From JBBSUX01 sp038234045 (lineage in GTDB: Bacteria > Pseudomonadota > Gammaproteobacteria > Burkholderiales > Burkholderiaceae_C): a stretch of 7,114 bases of DNA. The position numbers and the translations under genes were made by a program. The DNA is taken from positions 1 through 7,114 of the forward strand of contig JBBSUX010000185.1 in NCBI GenBank assembly GCA_038234045.1. Reading direction: 5' to 3'. This document shows, piece after piece, positions 5,410 to 7,114 of this stretch. Numbering within the stretch: the stretch's first letter is position 1; each line of letters opens with the position of its first letter. Below the pieces are notes generated by a model that worked only from the letters and a program-made list of their open reading frames with translations, made no database searches and was not told the DNA's origin.

Positions 5410-6798
5410 ATGAAAACCGCCATGCTCCATTCCCGATCCGCACGCTGGCGCCGCCGGGTGGGCGGGGCCGCCTTGTCGTTGTGCGGCTGGCTGGCATTGA
5501 CGGGGGCCGTGGCGGCGCAACCGAAAGCCGTCGCAGTGCCGCAGCCCGCTGAAGCGTCGGCCAGTGTCGCGTCGCCCAAACCGCCGAGCGACGCGCAGAT
5601 CGCACGCGGCGCCTACCTGGCTCGATTGGGTGATTGCGCCGCCTGCCATTCCGTGCCCGGCAAGCCGGAGTACAGCGGCGGCCTGCGGCTGCGGTCGCCG
5701 CTCGGCGTGATCATTTCGACCAACATCACGCCCGACCGCGAAGCGGGTATCGGCAGCTACACCCTGCAGGACTTTGACCGGGTTTTGCGTCAGGGCCGTA
5801 CGCCGAAACACAATCTGTACCCGGCGATGCCCTACCCCTCGTTCACGAAGACCACCGACAAAGACGTCGCTGCGCTCTACGCGTACTTCATGCACGGAGT
5901 GAAGCCGGTACCACGCAAGCCGCCACCGACCGATCTGCCGTTTCCCTTTAGCCAACGCTGGGGCTTGGCGTTGTGGAACGGGCTCTTCGTCGAACACGGT
6001 GTCTACCAGCCCGACAGCGGAAAGAGCGCCGAATGGAACCGCGGTGCCTATCTGGTGCAAGGGCTCGGGCACTGCGGCTCCTGCCACACGCCGCGCGGCG
6101 TGGCGTACCAGCCGCTGGGCTTCAGCGAAACGTCCCCGCATTTCCTGGCCGGCGGCATCACCGACCACTGGACCGCGCCGAACCTGACGGGCCAGCGCGA
6201 AAGTGGGCTCGCCGATTGGAGCGCCGAGCAGATCGCGCAGTTCTTGAAGACCGGCCACACGGATCGAAACATGGTCTTCGGGCCAATGAAACAGGGCGTC
6301 AGCGACAGCACTCGCCATTTCGACGAAGCCGACTTGGCGAGCATCGCCACGTATTTGAAGTCGCTCGGCCCGCGTCAGGCTGAGGCTTCGTTCCTGCCCG
6401 CCACGGCGCAACAGCGCACGGTGGCATGGTTGCAAAGCGGCGACGTGCGCATTCCCGGCGGCGGCCTCTATGCCAACTTCTGCGCCAAGTGCCACCAAGC
6501 CGGCGGTGAAGGCGACCCGACCAAGGCGCCCGCGCTGGCGCTCAGCGGGGTGGTGCGTTCGCCCGACCCTTCTTCGGTAATCCATATCATCATCAGCGGC
6601 GGCAGTGGGCCGCCTGCGTCCGACATTCCCGCCATGGACAAGATCGATCCGATGCCGGCATTCGGCAAGCAGTTCAGCGACCGCGAGATTGCAGAAGTGG
6701 CCAGCTTCGTCAGGCGCTCCTGGAGCAACGACGCACCGCCCGTGACCGAGCGTCAGGTACAGAAGATCAGGGCTGCGGCGGCTGCCGAGACGCACTGA
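5410..6798 (+). CDS. secreted triheme cytochrome c (alcohol/gluconate dehydrogenase cytochrome-subunit type)
   Basis: This is a periplasmic electron carrier with three c-type haems, 462 residues from ATG 5410. The N-terminus is a signal peptide: basic RWRRR (12-16), a hydrophobic stretch (about 20-34) and probable cleavage after Ala36 in VAA-Q. An Ala/Pro-rich linker (about 37-58) follows. Haem sites are CAACH (76-80), CGSCH (222-226) and CAKCH (358-362). Likely axial methionines are Met140 in PAMPYPSF, Met293 in FGPM and Met415 in MPAFG. This three-domain layout is that of the cytochrome c subunits of membrane PQQ alcohol dehydrogenase and FAD gluconate or sorbitol dehydrogenases. No dehydrogenase catalytic subunit is in view; the neighbours are oxidase genes, so its partner may be the caa3 oxidase or an unseen dehydrogenase. 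The start has no good ribosome binding site. ATG 5422 and TTG 5341 are in-frame alternatives, but 5410 gives the best signal peptide. There is no C-terminal membrane anchor. Confidence 0.9.
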   Translation: MKTAMLHSRSARWRRRVGGAALSLCGWLALTGAVAAQPKAVAVPQPAEASASVASPKPPSDAQIARGAYLARLGDCAACHSVPGKPEYSGGLRLRSPLGVIISTNITPDREAGIGSYTLQDFDRVLRQGRTPKHNLYPAMPYPSFTKTTDKDVAALYAYFMHGVKPVPRKPPPTDLPFPFSQRWGLALWNGLFVEHGVYQPDSGKSAEWNRGAYLVQGLGHCGSCHTPRGVAYQPLGFSETSPHFLAGGITDHWTAPNLTGQRESGLADWSAEQIAQFLKTGHTDRNMVFGPMKQGVSDSTRHFDEADLASIATYLKSLGPRQAEASFLPATAQQRTVAWLQSGDVRIPGGGLYANFCAKCHQAGGEGDPTKAPALALSGVVRSPDPSSVIHIIISGGSGPPASDIPAMDKIDPMPAFGKQFSDREIAEVASFVRRSWSNDAPPVTERQVQKIRAAAAAETH

Positions 6799-6827
6799 TG
6801 CCGAAGCCACAAGGCACGAGATGGGTT

Positions 6828-7114
6828 TCATGCGTGCGCCACCTTGCGCGCTCCGCTCGCTAGCCAAGCCACGAACAGCAGGCATAACGCGATCAGATCG
6901 ACCACGCCCATGACCGCCCACATCAGCACGCCGGCGAGTTGCTGGTCTTCCAGCGGGGTCAGCGGGCTCCACATCGGCAGCGCCGCATGAACCCCATAGA
7001 GCACGCGCGGAGCGAAGATCAGGATAGCAGCTAGCATGGCGCTCTCCATCGCGTAGCTCAGCACGAAGACCATCGTCGCAGCGATCGAGATCCGGCCGCT
7101 GCGCGCACCGTCGA
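6828..7114 (-). CDS. ctaG: CtaG-like cytochrome c oxidase assembly protein, C-terminal part (partial)
   Basis: The minus-strand frame is open from the right window edge to a TGA at 6830-6828 and gives 95 C-terminal residues; the 5' part of the gene lies beyond the edge. Two hydrophobic segments are visible, around VLSYAMESAMLAAILIFAP and around VLMWAVMGVVDLIALCLLF. Between them is the sequence PLTPLEDQQLAG, which matches the LxPLxDQQLxG(x)xMW signature near the C-terminus of the caa3-type CtaG family (multi-spanning proteins needed to assemble caa3 oxidase, probably in copper delivery). A Met lies at 7073, but the frame continues upstream of it without a stop, so it is not taken as the start. 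Its stop is 29 bp from the convergent triheme cytochrome gene, with no visible terminator. The neighbouring coxB with a fused cytochrome domain supports the call. Confidence 0.75.
   Translation of the reverse strand, partial: DGARSGRISIAATMVFVLSYAMESAMLAAILIFAPRVLYGVHAALPMWSPLTPLEDQQLAGVLMWAVMGVVDLIALCLLFVAWLASGARKVAHA

Noticed and set aside
4364..5413. A 349-codon plus-strand open frame opposite coxB
   Set aside because: coxB on the minus strand has the complete CuA and haem motifs and a ribosome binding site. The plus-strand product is His/Arg/Gly-rich with no domain.
5443..5520. A twin-arginine (Tat) signal in the triheme cytochrome because of its RRR motif
   Set aside because: The SRRxFLK consensus is absent, and c-type cytochromes are exported unfolded by Sec before haem attachment.
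5323..6972. A 549-codon open frame on the minus strand opposite the triheme cytochrome gene
   Set aside because: The plus-strand frame has three CxxCH sites and a signal peptide. The antisense product is Arg/Gly/Ala-rich without recognisable domains, overlaps the coxB start and ctaG, and is the usual antisense shadow of a GC-rich gene.

Overview
The window looks like chromosomal DNA of a GC-rich betaproteobacterium, most likely a member of the Comamonadaceae (Burkholderiales). This rests on the overall protein character, the pairing of a biotin-independent malonate decarboxylase operon with caa3-type oxidase genes, and a palindromic intergenic element at about 3131-3190. From memory that element resembles a repeat common in Comamonadaceae genomes. 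No database search was possible, so the taxon is an inference.

Left block (1-2556, plus strand): the 3' end of a malonate decarboxylase (mdc) operon. It holds the last codons of an upstream subunit gene (probably mdcE), then mdcG (holo-ACP synthase), mdcB (triphosphoribosyl-dephospho-CoA synthase) and mdcH (malonyl-CoA:ACP transacylase). Every junction is a 4-nt stop/start overlap (GTGA, ATGA, GTGA), so the block is probably one translationally coupled unit. MdcB makes the prosthetic-group precursor, MdcG attaches it to the acyl-carrier subunit, and MdcH charges that carrier with malonate. The catalytic subunits lie upstream, outside the window.

Middle block (2570-4146, minus strand): a zinc-ribbon NUDIX hydrolase converges on mdcH with a 13-bp gap. 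Upstream of it, across a 128-bp spacer holding the palindromic repeat, is cysM (cysteine synthase B). A tRNA-Leu(CAA) gene stands head-to-head with cysM, 38 bp away, on the plus strand. It is followed by a strong intrinsic terminator.

Right block (4361-7114): respiratory genes. coxB (minus) encodes a CuA subunit II fused to a C-terminal cytochrome c domain, as in caa3 oxidases. Divergent from it, across 83 bp, is a secreted triheme cytochrome c of the type usually found as the electron-accepting subunit of membrane alcohol or gluconate dehydrogenases. Convergent with that, and cut by the window edge, is the C-terminal part of a CtaG-like oxidase assembly protein (minus). A dehydrogenase-type triheme cytochrome placed in opposite orientation between two oxidase genes, with no dehydrogenase catalytic subunit in view, is the most interesting arrangement here.

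All genes look intact apart from the two cut by the window edges. There is no insertion sequence, CRISPR array, phage gene or defence gene, and no gene-free stretch longer than about 130 bp. I found no convincing wholly new system.
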